Shown piece after piece: positions 8,998 through 17,458 of a stretch of DNA of 64,000 bases. The notes under the pieces are model-generated. The model did no database searches and was not told the origin of the DNA. It worked only from the letters and a program-made list of their open reading frames with translations. The position numbers and the translations under genes are program-made. Each line of letters opens with the position of its first letter. Position 1 is the first letter of the stretch. This DNA comes from Streptomyces olivoverticillatus (GTDB lineage: Bacteria; Actinomycetota; Actinomycetes; Streptomycetales; Streptomycetaceae), in the NCBI RefSeq assembly GCF_014203555.1, contig NZ_JACHJH010000007.1, forward strand, positions 1 through 64,000. Reading direction: 5' to 3'.

Positions 8998-9789
8998 TTA
9001 CCGGGCCGTCTCCTTCTCGTAAGCCCGGACCACCTCGTCGGTCGGGCCGTCCATCAGCAGCTCGCCGCGCTCCAGCCACAGCACGCGGTCGCAGGTGTCA
9101 CGGATGGACTTGTTGTTGTGGCTGACCAGGAAGACCGTGCCGGCCTCCTTGCGCAGCTCCCGGATGCGGGCCTCGGACCGCTTCTGGAACGCCCGGTCGC
9201 CGGTGGCCAGCGCCTCGTCGATCATCAGCACGTCGTGGTCCTTGGCCGCCGCGATGGAGAAGCGCAGCCGGGCCGCCATGCCGGAGGAGTACGTGCGCAT
9301 CGGCAGCGTGATGAAGTCGCCCTTCTCGTTGATGCCGGAGAAGTCGACGATCGACTGATAACGCTCGCGGATCTGCTCCCGGGACATGCCCATCGCCAGA
9401 CCGCCGAGCATCACGTTCTTCTCGCCCGTGAGGTCGTTCATCAAGGCCGCGTTGACGCCCAGCAGCGAGGGCTGGCCGTCGGTGTAGACCTTGCCGCGCT
9501 CGGCGGGCAGCAGCCCGGCGATCGCCTTGAGCAGGGTCGACTTGCCCGAGCCGTTGGAGCCGATGAGGCCGATGGCCTGGCCCCGGTAGGCGGTGAAGCT
9601 CACGCCCTTGACGGCGTGCACTTCGCGCACGCCCGCACCCGGCTTGCGGCGCACGATCCGGTTCAGGGCGGCGGTGGCGCTGCCCCGGCCGGTGTTGCCG
9701 CCGTAGACCCGGTAGACGATGTGGACGTCGTCCGCGATCACGGTGGGGATGCGCTCGGACGTCGTGTCGATGATGTTCTGTTCAGCCAC
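8998..9789 (-). CDS. ABC transporter ATP-binding protein, TagH/RfbB polysaccharide-export type
   Basis: This is the ATPase half of an ABC-2 exporter for teichoic-acid-like or O-antigen-like polymers. The 263-residue protein has Walker A GSNGSGKS (77-84), the signature YSSGMAARL and Walker B DVLMIDEAL, with the IDEALATGD form seen in polysaccharide-export ATPases. It lacks the long C-terminal carbohydrate-binding domain of some Wzt proteins. The GTG start at 9789 overlaps the permease stop by 8 nt, implying coupled translation. It ends the seven-gene operon and is followed by a strong terminator. The substrate is unknown; the operon suggests a polyol-phosphate or glycan polymer. Confidence 0.92.
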   Translation of the reverse strand: MAEQNIIDTTSERIPTVIADDVHIVYRVYGGNTGRGSATAALNRIVRRKPGAGVREVHAVKGVSFTAYRGQAIGLIGSNGSGKSTLLKAIAGLLPAERGKVYTDGQPSLLGVNAALMNDLTGEKNVMLGGLAMGMSREQIRERYQSIVDFSGINEKGDFITLPMRTYSSGMAARLRFSIAAAKDHDVLMIDEALATGDRAFQKRSEARIRELRKEAGTVFLVSHNNKSIRDTCDRVLWLERGELLMDGPTDEVVRAYEKETAR

Positions 9790-10735
9790 GGCCGTACTGC
9801 TCCTCAGCCTTCCAGAAGTACACGAAGCCGCCGATGCCCAGCAGCAGCGCCCAGCCGACCGCCAGCGCCCACACATGCGGCGGAAGGATGATGTGCTTGG
9901 TCGCCTTGTGGCTGGTGATCAGCGCGGACCGCATCAGGTCGATGTAGACGGCGGCCGGGTTGGCGCTGAGCATGGTGGTCAGCCAGTGCGGGGAGTGGGC
10001 CTTCTTCAGCGCCTCGACCAGGTTGTACATCACGCCGGAGGAGTACATCCAGGTGCGCATGATGAACGGCAGCAGCTGGGCGAGGTCCGGGGTCTTGCTG
10101 CCCAGGCGGGCGAGGATCATCGCCAGACCGGTGTTGAAGACGAACTGCAGCGTCAGCACCGGCACGATCAGCAGCCACGAGGGCTGCGGAGTGTGCCCGA
10201 ACCCGAGCAGGAAGATGAAGAGCACCAGCATCGAGTACAACAACTGCTGGAGCTGCTGCAGCGCGAAGGAGACGGGCAGCGCGGCCCGGGGGAAGTGCAG
10301 CGCCCGCACCAGCCCCAGATTGCCCGAGATCGAGCGCACGCCGGCCATCGCCGAGCTCTGGGTGAAGGTGAAGACGAAGACGCCCGTCACCAGGAAGGGG
10401 ATGTAGGTGCCGATCCCCATTCCCTTGCTCTGCTGCATGAGCACGCCGAAGATGAGGTAGTACACCGATGCGTTCAGCAGCGGCGTCGCCACCTGCCACA
10501 CCTGGCCCAGCTTGGCCTGGCTGTACTGGGCCGTCAGCTTGGCCCGGGAGAACGCCACGATGAAGTGCCGCCGCGCCCACAGCTGCCGCGCGTACTCCGG
10601 CAGTGACGGCCGGGCACCGCTCACCGCGAGGCCGTACTTCCTGGCCAGATCGGCGGCGGGCATTCCGTCGTCGGCTGATGGCGGGGCACTCATGGCGACC
10701 GCACTGTCGTGCGTTGTCTCGCTCACAGTTGACAC
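9782..10735 (-). CDS. ABC-2 type permease, TagG-like polymer exporter
   Basis: This 317-residue inner-membrane permease pairs with the ATPase that follows it. About six hydrophobic segments are visible, including VYYLIFGVLM, IPFLVTGVFVFTF, LLYSMLVLFIFLLGFG, LLIVPVLTLQFVFNTGLAMI and VWALAVGWALLLGIGGFVYF. The cytoplasmic N-terminal part has the family's LWARRHFIVAFSRAKLTAQY stretch before the first segment. I chose the GTG at 10735, which has GAGGA 5 nt upstream; an in-frame TTG at 10747 and an ATG about 16 codons downstream are alternatives. It lies 69 bp after the glycosyltransferase gene. Export of a lipid-linked polymer is the likely role. Confidence 0.9.
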   Translation of the reverse strand: MSTVSETTHDSAVAMSAPPSADDGMPAADLARKYGLAVSGARPSLPEYARQLWARRHFIVAFSRAKLTAQYSQAKLGQVWQVATPLLNASVYYLIFGVLMQQSKGMGIGTYIPFLVTGVFVFTFTQSSAMAGVRSISGNLGLVRALHFPRAALPVSFALQQLQQLLYSMLVLFIFLLGFGHTPQPSWLLIVPVLTLQFVFNTGLAMILARLGSKTPDLAQLLPFIMRTWMYSSGVMYNLVEALKKAHSPHWLTTMLSANPAAVYIDLMRSALITSHKATKHIILPPHVWALAVGWALLLGIGGFVYFWKAEEQYGRG

Positions 10736-10804
10736 TTTCGTCCTCAAGGTGCGCTGCCGGGGCGGGGCCCCGGGCTGCGCCCGATGCTCTCAGACACGAG
10801 CTTG

Positions 10805-11701
10805 TCAGATCACGGGCGGGCGACCCAGTCGGGTCAGGCGCCAAACGGTACGCCACTTCATGGGCCGCCGCGGACCGCAGGGCGTCGTCCACCCTTCCTT
10901 GAAACCGCCGAGCCATGCGCGCAGCGCGGGCAGCGACGGCCGTCGGGCCAGGGTCAGCAGCAGCCACACCCCGACGTAGACGGGGACCAGCGGCGCCGGA
11001 AGGTTGCGGCGGGCCAGCCAGACCCGGTTGCGGGCCACCATGCGGTGGTAGACCGCGTGCCGGGTGGGCGGCATGGTCGGGTGGTGGAGCACCATGTCCG
11101 ACCGGTAGTCGATCATCCAGCCGGCGTCCAGCGCACGCCAGGCGAGGTCGGTCTCCTCATGGGCGTAGAAGAACTCGTCCGGCAACCCGCCGACCTCGGC
11201 GAAGACCTGGGTGCGGACCGCGTTGGCGCCGCCGAGGAAGGTGGTCACCCGGGAGGAGCGCATCGGGTCCGAGGCGCGCAGCCGGGGGACGTGACGGCGC
11301 TGGGTGACGCCCGTTTCGGGGTCGGCGATGCGGAAGCTGACGATGCCCAGCTTCGCATCGGCCGTGAACGCCTCACGGCACAGCTCGGCGGTGTCCTGCC
11401 GCGGCAGGAGGCCGTCGTCGTCGAGGAAGAGCAGGATGTCGACGTCCCGTCCGGCGGGGCCGAACGCCTCGATGCCGACGTTGCGCCCGGCCGGGATGCC
11501 GACGTTCTCCGGCAGCTCGACGGTCCGTACGGCCAGGCCCGGGACGCTGATCTCCGGCAGCGGCGAGCCGTTGCCGACCACCGCCACCTCGATCGCCTCG
11601 CCGGTCTGCTTGGCCACCGACTCCAGCAGGGCGCGCAGCTCCTCGGGGCGGTTGCCCATGGTGAGGACGACCGCGCCGACCTTCATGCCCGGGCCCGTCA
11701 T
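10805..11701 (-). CDS. Family 2 glycosyltransferase (rhamnosyl-transferase-like)
   Basis: A GT-A fold glycosyltransferase of 298 residues, probably acting on the cytoplasmic membrane face. The N-terminus VGAVVLTMGNRPEELRALL starts the Rossmann-like half; the metal-binding DXD is in LLFLDDDGLLP; ETD in YAHEETDLAWRAL is the usual catalytic-base region. One hydrophobic stretch near the C-terminus (VPVYVGVWLLLTLARR) may anchor it. The ATG overlaps the stop of the preceding phosphotransferase gene (ATGA); a second Met five codons in (MKVGAVV) could be the true start. The donor sugar is unknown; the divergent epimerase gene nearby may supply it. Confidence 0.88.
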   Translation of the reverse strand: MTGPGMKVGAVVLTMGNRPEELRALLESVAKQTGEAIEVAVVGNGSPLPEISVPGLAVRTVELPENVGIPAGRNVGIEAFGPAGRDVDILLFLDDDGLLPRQDTAELCREAFTADAKLGIVSFRIADPETGVTQRRHVPRLRASDPMRSSRVTTFLGGANAVRTQVFAEVGGLPDEFFYAHEETDLAWRALDAGWMIDYRSDMVLHHPTMPPTRHAVYHRMVARNRVWLARRNLPAPLVPVYVGVWLLLTLARRPSLPALRAWLGGFKEGWTTPCGPRRPMKWRTVWRLTRLGRPPVI

Positions 11702-12477
11702 CGCAGCCTGCTCGACGCGAGGATGGACACCAGGTGCAGAAGGGTCTGCAGAACGGCGATGGCGGCGAGGACCGCAGTGCCGAGCCGGGTGAAGAACAGA
11801 TCGCCCCTGGCCGAGTCCACGACCGCGAGGAGCAGGATCAGCAGCGACGCCTCGATCCCGAGGATCAGCCGGTGGAACTTCAGCGCCGCGGCGGCCTTCC
11901 GGGCCAGCGCCATGCCGGAGGAGCGCGGCTCGGAGGCAGCCTCCTTGACCGGCGGCAGGCCGGCCTGGTGGCGGGCGACGCCGACGAGGTCGGTCTCGGC
12001 CTTGATCAGGACGGCGCCGAGCGCGGCGAGGGTGCCGAGGAAGGCCCACAGCCAGTCGATCCGGCCGCCGCCCCACAGGTCGGCGGCGCGCAGGCCCAGG
12101 CCGACCAGGACCGCGGCGTCGCACAGGTAGGCGCCGACCCGGTCCAGGTACACCCCGGAATTCGAGTACTGCTTCTTCCAGCGGGCGAGCTCGCCGTCGA
12201 CACAGTCCAGCAGCAGGTAGAGCTGGACCATGACCACGCCGAGCACGGCGCCCGTGATCCCCGGCACCAGCAGGGCCGGGGCCGCGAGGACGCCCGCGAC
12301 GGTCATCAGGTAGGTGAGCTGGTTGGGCGTGACCCTGGTGTTCACCAGGTGACGGTCCACCCGCAGCGAGATCTCCCGCATGTACAGGCGGCCCGCCCAG
12401 TGCTCACCGCTGCGCCGGTCCTTGACACCCTCGGGGTGCACGACCGGGCGGAGTTCAGCGACTGACGGTTTGTGCAT
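11698..12477 (-). CDS. CDP-alcohol phosphatidyltransferase family membrane protein
   Basis: These integral membrane enzymes transfer a phospho-alcohol from a CDP donor to another alcohol. The 259-residue protein carries the family's metal and substrate motif DX2DGX2AR as DCVDGELAR followed by the GX3DX3D part (GVYLDRVGAYLCD). About six hydrophobic segments are present. It overlaps the dehydrogenase gene by 23 nt, so they are co-translated. It is one of two such enzymes in this operon; the second is much larger. The alcohol handled is not readable from sequence, but the neighbouring glycerol-1-phosphate-dehydrogenase-like protein and nucleotidyltransferase suggest a CDP-activated polyol. Confidence 0.88.
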   Translation of the reverse strand: MHKPSVAELRPVVHPEGVKDRRSGEHWAGRLYMREISLRVDRHLVNTRVTPNQLTYLMTVAGVLAAPALLVPGITGAVLGVVMVQLYLLLDCVDGELARWKKQYSNSGVYLDRVGAYLCDAAVLVGLGLRAADLWGGGRIDWLWAFLGTLAALGAVLIKAETDLVGVARHQAGLPPVKEAASEPRSSGMALARKAAAALKFHRLILGIEASLLILLLAVVDSARGDLFFTRLGTAVLAAIAVLQTLLHLVSILASSRLR

Positions 12478-13516
12478 AGTCGGCGTATGCGTCCCTGATC
12501 TGGTCGGTGGAGAGGTCGAGGTGCTCCAGGATCGTGTAGCGCCCGGGGCGGGTCTGCGGAGCGAACTCCACGGCCTTGACGAACTCCTCGTCGGTGAAGC
12601 CGATGTCCTCGGCCAGTACGGGCAGGTCGTGCCGGCGCAGCACCTCGACCATCAGCGCGGACTCCGCGGCGGCACCGCGCAGGTGCATCGCGAAGGCGGC
12701 GCCCAGGCCGCACTGCTCGCCGTGCGGCGCGGCGCGCTTGGGGTAGAGCAGGTCGAAGGCGTGGTTGATCTCGTGGCAGGCGCCGGAGGCCGGGCGGCTG
12801 TCGCCGGCGACGGACATCGAGATGCCGGTGAGGACGAGGCCCTCGGCGAGCACCTGGAGGAAGCCGTCGTCGTTGACGTCGCCGGGGTGGCGCAGCACGG
12901 CCTCGCCGGCCTGGCGGGCCATGGCCGCGGCCAGTCCGTCGATGGCCTCGCCCGTCACCCGGTGGGACAGCTCCCAGTCGGCGACGGAGGAGATGTTGGA
13001 GATCGCGTCGCCGATGCCGGAGCGGACGAAGCGGACCGGGGCCTGGCGGATCACGTCGAGATCGATGACGACGGCGATCGGGTTGGGCACGCCGTACGAG
13101 CCGCGGCCCGCGTCGTTGTCCAGGGTGGCGACCGGCGAGCACAGGCCGTCGTGCGACAGGTTCGTCGCGACGGCGACCAGCGGCAGGCCGATGCGCGCGG
13201 CGGCGAACTTCGCACAGTCGATGATCTTGCCGCCGCCCAGGCCCACGACCGCGTCGTAGCGCCCGGACTTCATGTCGTCCGCCAGCCGGATCGCGTCGTC
13301 CAGCGTGCCGCCGCCCACCTCGTACCAGGAGGCGCCGGGCAGCGCCGGGGCGAGCCGCTCGCGCAGCACCGCCCCGGAGCCGCCGCTGATGGCGACGGCC
13401 AGCTTGCCGGAGCTGGAGATCCGCTGGTCGGCCAGGACGCTCGCGAGATCGTCCAGCGCCCCGGCACGGATGTCGACGACGACCGGCGAGGGGATGAGCC
13501 TCGTCAGTACTGGCAC
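12455..13516 (-). CDS. Iron-containing alcohol dehydrogenase family, sn-glycerol-1-phosphate dehydrogenase-like
   Basis: The 353-residue protein belongs to the dehydroquinate-synthase-like superfamily, in the branch with archaeal G1P dehydrogenase (EgsA) and bacterial AraM. Visible motifs are VVGLGGGKIIDCAK (nucleotide binding, about 91-103), NLSHDGLCSP (metal Asp at 123), CHEINHAFD and PHGEQCGLG with candidate Zn or Fe histidines. Such enzymes reduce dihydroxyacetone phosphate to glycerol-1-phosphate. The GTG at 13516 overlaps the nucleotidyltransferase gene by 13 nt and has GGGAG upstream. In this operon it could supply the polyol phosphate that is then CDP-activated. The substrate is inferred; a related phosphopolyol is possible. 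Confidence 0.82.
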   Translation of the reverse strand: MPVLTRLIPSPVVVDIRAGALDDLASVLADQRISSSGKLAVAISGGSGAVLRERLAPALPGASWYEVGGGTLDDAIRLADDMKSGRYDAVVGLGGGKIIDCAKFAAARIGLPLVAVATNLSHDGLCSPVATLDNDAGRGSYGVPNPIAVVIDLDVIRQAPVRFVRSGIGDAISNISSVADWELSHRVTGEAIDGLAAAMARQAGEAVLRHPGDVNDDGFLQVLAEGLVLTGISMSVAGDSRPASGACHEINHAFDLLYPKRAAPHGEQCGLGAAFAMHLRGAAAESALMVEVLRRHDLPVLAEDIGFTDEEFVKAVEFAPQTRPGRYTILEHLDLSTDQIRDAYADYAQTVSR

Positions 13517-14241
13517 GCGATCTCCCGGCCCTTGGCGAGGTCGTCGTGGTTGTCGATCTCGACCCACTTCACATCGCCGATGGGGGCCACGTCGACCTTG
13601 AAGCCGCGGTTGACCAGCTCCTGGTAGCCGTCCTCGTAGTAGAGGTCGGGGTCGCGCTCGAAGGTGACCTTGAGCGCGTCGGCCAGGTCGGCGGCGGCCT
13701 CGCCCTCGATGAGGGTGACGCCGATGTACTCACCGGTGGCCTCGGCCGGGTCCATCAGCTTGGTGATCTTCTGGACGCCCTTGTCGGGGTCCACGACGAC
13801 CTTCATCTCCTCGTCGGCCAGCTTCTTGACCGTGTCGAGGGCGAGGATGATCTTCTGGCCGTTGCCACGGGCGGCGAGCAGCGTCTTCTCGACGGAGACG
13901 GGGTGCACGGTGTCGCCGTTGGCGAGGATCACATCGTGCTGGATCGCGTCACGACCGCACCACAGGGAGTAGGCGTTGTTCCACTCCTCGGCCTTGTCGT
14001 TGTCGATCAGCGTGAGCTTGAGGCCGTACTTCTGCTCCAGGGCTTCCTTGCGCTCGTAGACGGCTTCCTTGCGGTAGCCGACGATGATCGCAACCTCGGT
14101 CAGGCCGATCTCGGCGAAGTTGCCGAGCGTCAGGTCGAGGATGGTCGTGTCGCCATCGACCGGCACCAGAGCCTTGGGCAGGGTGTCGGTGTAGGGGCGC
14201 AGACGCCGTCCGGCGCCGGCGGCCAGCACGAGGCCGATCAT
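13504..14241 (-). CDS. Sugar/polyol-phosphate nucleotidyltransferase (LicC-like)
   Basis: A 245-residue nucleotidyltransferase that would activate a phospho-sugar or phospho-polyol with CTP or another NTP. The N-terminal signature GLVLAAGAGRRLRPYTDTLP with PKAL is intact; ILANGDTVHP provides the metal-binding Asp; NNAYSLWCGRD and WVEIDNHDDL resemble LicC, the CTP:phosphocholine cytidylyltransferase. It is flanked by two CDP-alcohol phosphotransferases, which fits a role in making a CDP-alcohol. ATGA overlap with the preceding gene and a 13-nt overlap with the next show tight coupling. CTP preference is inference from neighbours. Confidence 0.86.
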   Translation of the reverse strand: MIGLVLAAGAGRRLRPYTDTLPKALVPVDGDTTILDLTLGNFAEIGLTEVAIIVGYRKEAVYERKEALEQKYGLKLTLIDNDKAEEWNNAYSLWCGRDAIQHDVILANGDTVHPVSVEKTLLAARGNGQKIILALDTVKKLADEEMKVVVDPDKGVQKITKLMDPAEATGEYIGVTLIEGEAAADLADALKVTFERDPDLYYEDGYQELVNRGFKVDVAPIGDVKWVEIDNHDDLAKGREIACQY

Positions 14242-16055
14242 GCGGGTTCTCCTGTTTCGTCGTGTACTGCGGGCGCCCCGGAGGACACCCAGAATCGGAT
14301 GCTCTCGCTGAGCACCGCGAGCGCGAGGGCGACCGCGAGGGCCGTCAGCGCAATGGTGAAACCCCGACCGTGCCAGAGGGCGGCGGCGGTCGTGACCGCC
14401 AGGACACGTCCTTCGTGTCCGCCGATCGCCCGCACCAGCCAGTGCGGGGGGGCACCGGTGCCGCCACGGATTCGGTACACCGTGTCGTAGTGATGGTAGG
14501 CGACCGCGGCCACGAGGCCGAAAGCCGCGGGCAGCGCGCCCGGGGCTCCGGAGCGTGCGGCGAGGGTCAGGACCAGGCCGTACTCGGCGGCCCGGAAGAT
14601 CGGCGGTACGAGCCAGTCGAGCGGGCCCTTGAGCTGCTGGGCCACGGCGACTCCGGCGAAGCAGGCGTACACCCCGGCCTGCAGGACGGCGCGCCAGGTG
14701 CCGCCGTTGCCCGCGAGGAGCGGTCCGGCCAGCAGACTGGCCGTGGCCAGCAGCGCCCAGAAGGGGGCGTTGTACGTGCCGCCGGGCACCGTGCGGCCCA
14801 GGGAGCGGGCCACGGCCTCGGCCAGGGGGCCGGAGTCGGCGAGGTCCGCCAGCGCCTGGGCGGCGCGGTCGGTCCGCTTCGCCTTGCGGGTCAGGGAGCG
14901 CAGGACGCGGCCGGCCGTGGTGTAGCAGGCGGCGACCGCGCAGCCGGCCAGCAGCACGTAGAAGACGGTGCGGGGCGTGGTGAGCGCCGTGAGGACCGCT
15001 ATCAGCGCCCAGCGCTCGCCGATGGGCAGCACGATCATGCGGCGGGCCCAGACGGTCCAGCCGACGCTGTCGAGCTTGTCGGAGAGGGCTGCGGTGGGGC
15101 TGGTGTTGGCGGTGGCGTCGTGGTTGGCCTCGTTGAAGGCGAAGTCGACGACGTGCCGGCAGGTCTGCAGGACCATCGCGCCGAGTGCGAGCGCCCATAC
15201 ATCGTCATGGCCGCCGCCGCGGGCGGCTCCGAGGGCCAGGCCCGCGTAGTAGGCGTACTCCTTGGCCCGGTCGAAGGTCGCGTCCAGCCAGGCGCCGAGC
15301 GTGGAGTACTGGAGGGAGTAGCGGGCGAGCTGGCCGTCGGTGCAGTCGAGCACGAACGAGGCGATCAGCAGCACGCCGGCGGCCACGAAGCCGGGCCGGG
15401 TGCCGGTCGCCGCACAGCCCGCGGCGATGAGCGCCGTCAACAGTGAGGCGGTCGTCACCTGATTCGGGGTGAGGCCCCGACGCGCGCACCAGCGGGCGAG
15501 GTAGCGGGAGTAAGGGCTGATGCAGAAGGTGGTGAAGAAGCCGTCGCGGGACTTCACCGCGGAGCGCAGCCGGACGGCCTCCTCGTCGACGGCGTCGGCC
15601 TCGGCCTGCGTCTTGGCGCGGCCTTCCGCGTCCTCGGGCACGGCGGCGACCAGGACGCCCAGCTCGGGGCGGTGCACGGCGATGCCGTCGGCCTCCAGGC
15701 GGGTGGCCAGCGCGTCGGGCAGGGGTGCGGGGTGCACGGGCTCGGCCGGCGCGGGGCGTGTGACCGATTCCATCGCCCGGGTCAGTGCGCCACGCGCCTC
15801 CGGCTGCGCCGTGAGCGCCCCCGGGGTGGCCCCGGCGGGGAAGCGGGGGTCGGTCAGTGCCAGCCGCAGGGCGTGCAGGTGGCCGGTGAAGCGGGCGTCG
15901 ACGAGCGCGACCCGTTCGGCGGCGGGGACGGCGGCCAGTGCCGCGGCGGCCCCGGCGGCATCGGCCGTCGTGTGCACGTCGAAGCCCAGGGACCGCAGGT
16001 CGTCCTCAAGAGAGGAGCCTGCGGGCAGCGGGCCGGTGAGGATGGCGGTCGACAG
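14238..16055 (-). CDS. Large CDP-alcohol phosphatidyltransferase (DUF5941-type), probable CTG start
   Basis: This multidomain membrane protein opens the operon. A soluble N-terminal part (about 1-170, with VALVDARFTGHLHALRLAL) is followed by a CDP-alcohol phosphotransferase domain with motif DCTDGQLAR and LGAWLDATFDRAKEY, then a long C-terminal membrane region. The first usable GTG (15977) would cut off a well-coded N-terminus. The frame stays open with normal GC-rich codons up to 16055, where a CTG stands 9 nt after AAGGAG; the in-frame stop TGA lies just before. The start LSTAILTGPLPAGSSLEDDL looks like the true N-terminus, giving 605 residues. A CTG start is rare, hence flagged. Function inferred from domain and operon. 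Confidence 0.8.
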   Translation of the reverse strand: MSTAILTGPLPAGSSLEDDLRSLGFDVHTTADAAGAAAALAAVPAAERVALVDARFTGHLHALRLALTDPRFPAGATPGALTAQPEARGALTRAMESVTRPAPAEPVHPAPLPDALATRLEADGIAVHRPELGVLVAAVPEDAEGRAKTQAEADAVDEEAVRLRSAVKSRDGFFTTFCISPYSRYLARWCARRGLTPNQVTTASLLTALIAAGCAATGTRPGFVAAGVLLIASFVLDCTDGQLARYSLQYSTLGAWLDATFDRAKEYAYYAGLALGAARGGGHDDVWALALGAMVLQTCRHVVDFAFNEANHDATANTSPTAALSDKLDSVGWTVWARRMIVLPIGERWALIAVLTALTTPRTVFYVLLAGCAVAACYTTAGRVLRSLTRKAKRTDRAAQALADLADSGPLAEAVARSLGRTVPGGTYNAPFWALLATASLLAGPLLAGNGGTWRAVLQAGVYACFAGVAVAQQLKGPLDWLVPPIFRAAEYGLVLTLAARSGAPGALPAAFGLVAAVAYHHYDTVYRIRGGTGAPPHWLVRAIGGHEGRVLAVTTAAALWHGRGFTIALTALAVALALAVLSESIRFWVSSGAPAVHDETGEPA

Positions 16056-16312
16056 ACGAACTCACTCCTTGGATGCTGGCGTGGCCGCGGCGGGTCCGCG
16101 GGGCGACCGGGCAGCGGGCGTGGCGCGCCGGGGTCCCTATCGCCGGGGGCGGCGTGCAAGCACGTCGGCAGAGGCTATCGGATCAACGGAAGCGCCCGTT
16201 CACCGCACGTGCACCGGGGCTTCCCACCATCGACGGCGTCATTGACATGACGCGTGGGACGGCGCGGTGGTTCCCCGGTGCGGACCGCAGGATTCCCGCC
16301 GGTCGGCTGGAT

Positions 16313-16318
16313 TAGGGT
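16313..16318 (+). promoter_or_regulatory. Probable -10 element of a leaderless epimerase transcript
   Basis: TAGGGT stands 7 nt before the ATG of the epimerase gene, the spacing expected if transcription begins at the start codon. No clear -35 is seen at 17-18 bp. The 270-bp divergent region from 16056 to here also contains TTGACA at 16242-16247 without a good partner. Confidence 0.45.
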
Positions 16319-16325
16319 GCCGTGC

Positions 16326-17312
16326 ATGACGTGGCTGATCACAGGCGGAGCGGGGTACATCGGGGCGCACGTGGCGCAGGCGATGGCGGAGGCCGGGGAG
16401 CAGGTGGCGGTCTATGACGACCTGTCCTCCGGTGCGGCCGCCCGGCTGCCGCAGGGCGTGCCGCTGGTGCAGGGCTCGGTGCTGGACCGGACGGCGCTGG
16501 ACCGGGCCTTCGCCGACCTGAACGTGCAGGGCGTGGTGCACCTGGCGGCGAAGAAGCAGGTCGGGGAGTCGGTGGAGAAGCCGCTGCTGTACTACCGGGA
16601 GAACGTCCACGGGCTGACCGTGCTGCTGGAGGCCGCGGTGGACGCGGGCGTCGGCAGCTTCGTCTTCTCCTCCTCCGCGGCCGTCTACGGCATGCCCGAT
16701 GTGGACCTCGTCACCGAGGAGACGCCGTGCCTGCCGATCAACCCCTACGGCGAGACCAAGCTGGCGGGCGAGTGGCTGGTGCGGGCCGCCGGGGCCGCAT
16801 ACGGGATCTCGACGGCGTGCCTGCGCTACTTCAACGTGGCCGGCGCCGCCCGGCCGGAGCTGGCCGACACCGGGGTCTTCAACATCATTCCGATGATGTT
16901 CGACCGGATCACCCGCGGTGAGCGCCCGCTGATCTTCGGCACCGACTACGACACCCCCGACGGCACCTGTGTCCGCGACTACATCCACATCGAGGACCTG
17001 GCCACCGCGCACCTGGCGGCGGCCCGCCACCTCATGGGCCGGGCGGGCGTCGACGACCTGACCCTGAACGTGGGCACCGGGCGGGGCGTGTCGGTCCGCG
17101 AGATGGCCGACCTGATCGCCGAGGTGACCGGGCGCCCGGATCTGGCGGCCGAGACCGCGGCACGCCGTCCGGGTGATCCGGCGCGTGTCGTGGCCTCCGG
17201 CGAGCTGATCGCCAAGGAGCTCGGCTGGAGCGCGCACCACGACCTCCGCAGCATGGTCACTTCGGCGTGGGAAGGCTGGTGCCTGCACCACCCCGAGGCA
17301 CGTCTTCGCTGA
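16326..17312 (+). CDS. NAD-dependent sugar-nucleotide epimerase, UDP-glucose 4-epimerase-like
   Basis: An extended short-chain dehydrogenase of 328 residues. NAD binding is shown by GGAGYIG (residues 7-13), the catalytic triad by SSSAAVYG and YGETK, and GalE similarity by LRYFNVAGA and TCVRDYIHIEDLA. Actinobacterial GalE enzymes interconvert UDP-glucose and UDP-galactose. It is divergent from the polymer operon across a 270-bp region and could feed its glycosyltransferase. I rejected an upstream in-frame extension to 16254 because it lacks family similarity and overlaps the promoter area. A 4-epimerase with another nucleotide-sugar is an alternative. Confidence 0.9.
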   Translation: MTWLITGGAGYIGAHVAQAMAEAGEQVAVYDDLSSGAAARLPQGVPLVQGSVLDRTALDRAFADLNVQGVVHLAAKKQVGESVEKPLLYYRENVHGLTVLLEAAVDAGVGSFVFSSSAAVYGMPDVDLVTEETPCLPINPYGETKLAGEWLVRAAGAAYGISTACLRYFNVAGAARPELADTGVFNIIPMMFDRITRGERPLIFGTDYDTPDGTCVRDYIHIEDLATAHLAAARHLMGRAGVDDLTLNVGTGRGVSVREMADLIAEVTGRPDLAAETAARRPGDPARVVASGELIAKELGWSAHHDLRSMVTSAWEGWCLHHPEARLR

Positions 17313-17458
17313 TCGGCCGCCCTGTGTATCGCCGCAGGTCAGAGGCAATGACAACGGTGTTCAGTGCCGCGTTGCCCGATACCCCCCACCCGTAGTTCAC
17401 TGGGCCTCGGCCGGCATCCGCCGGCCGTTGCCGGGACACCGTTCGGGAGGCGGCATTC

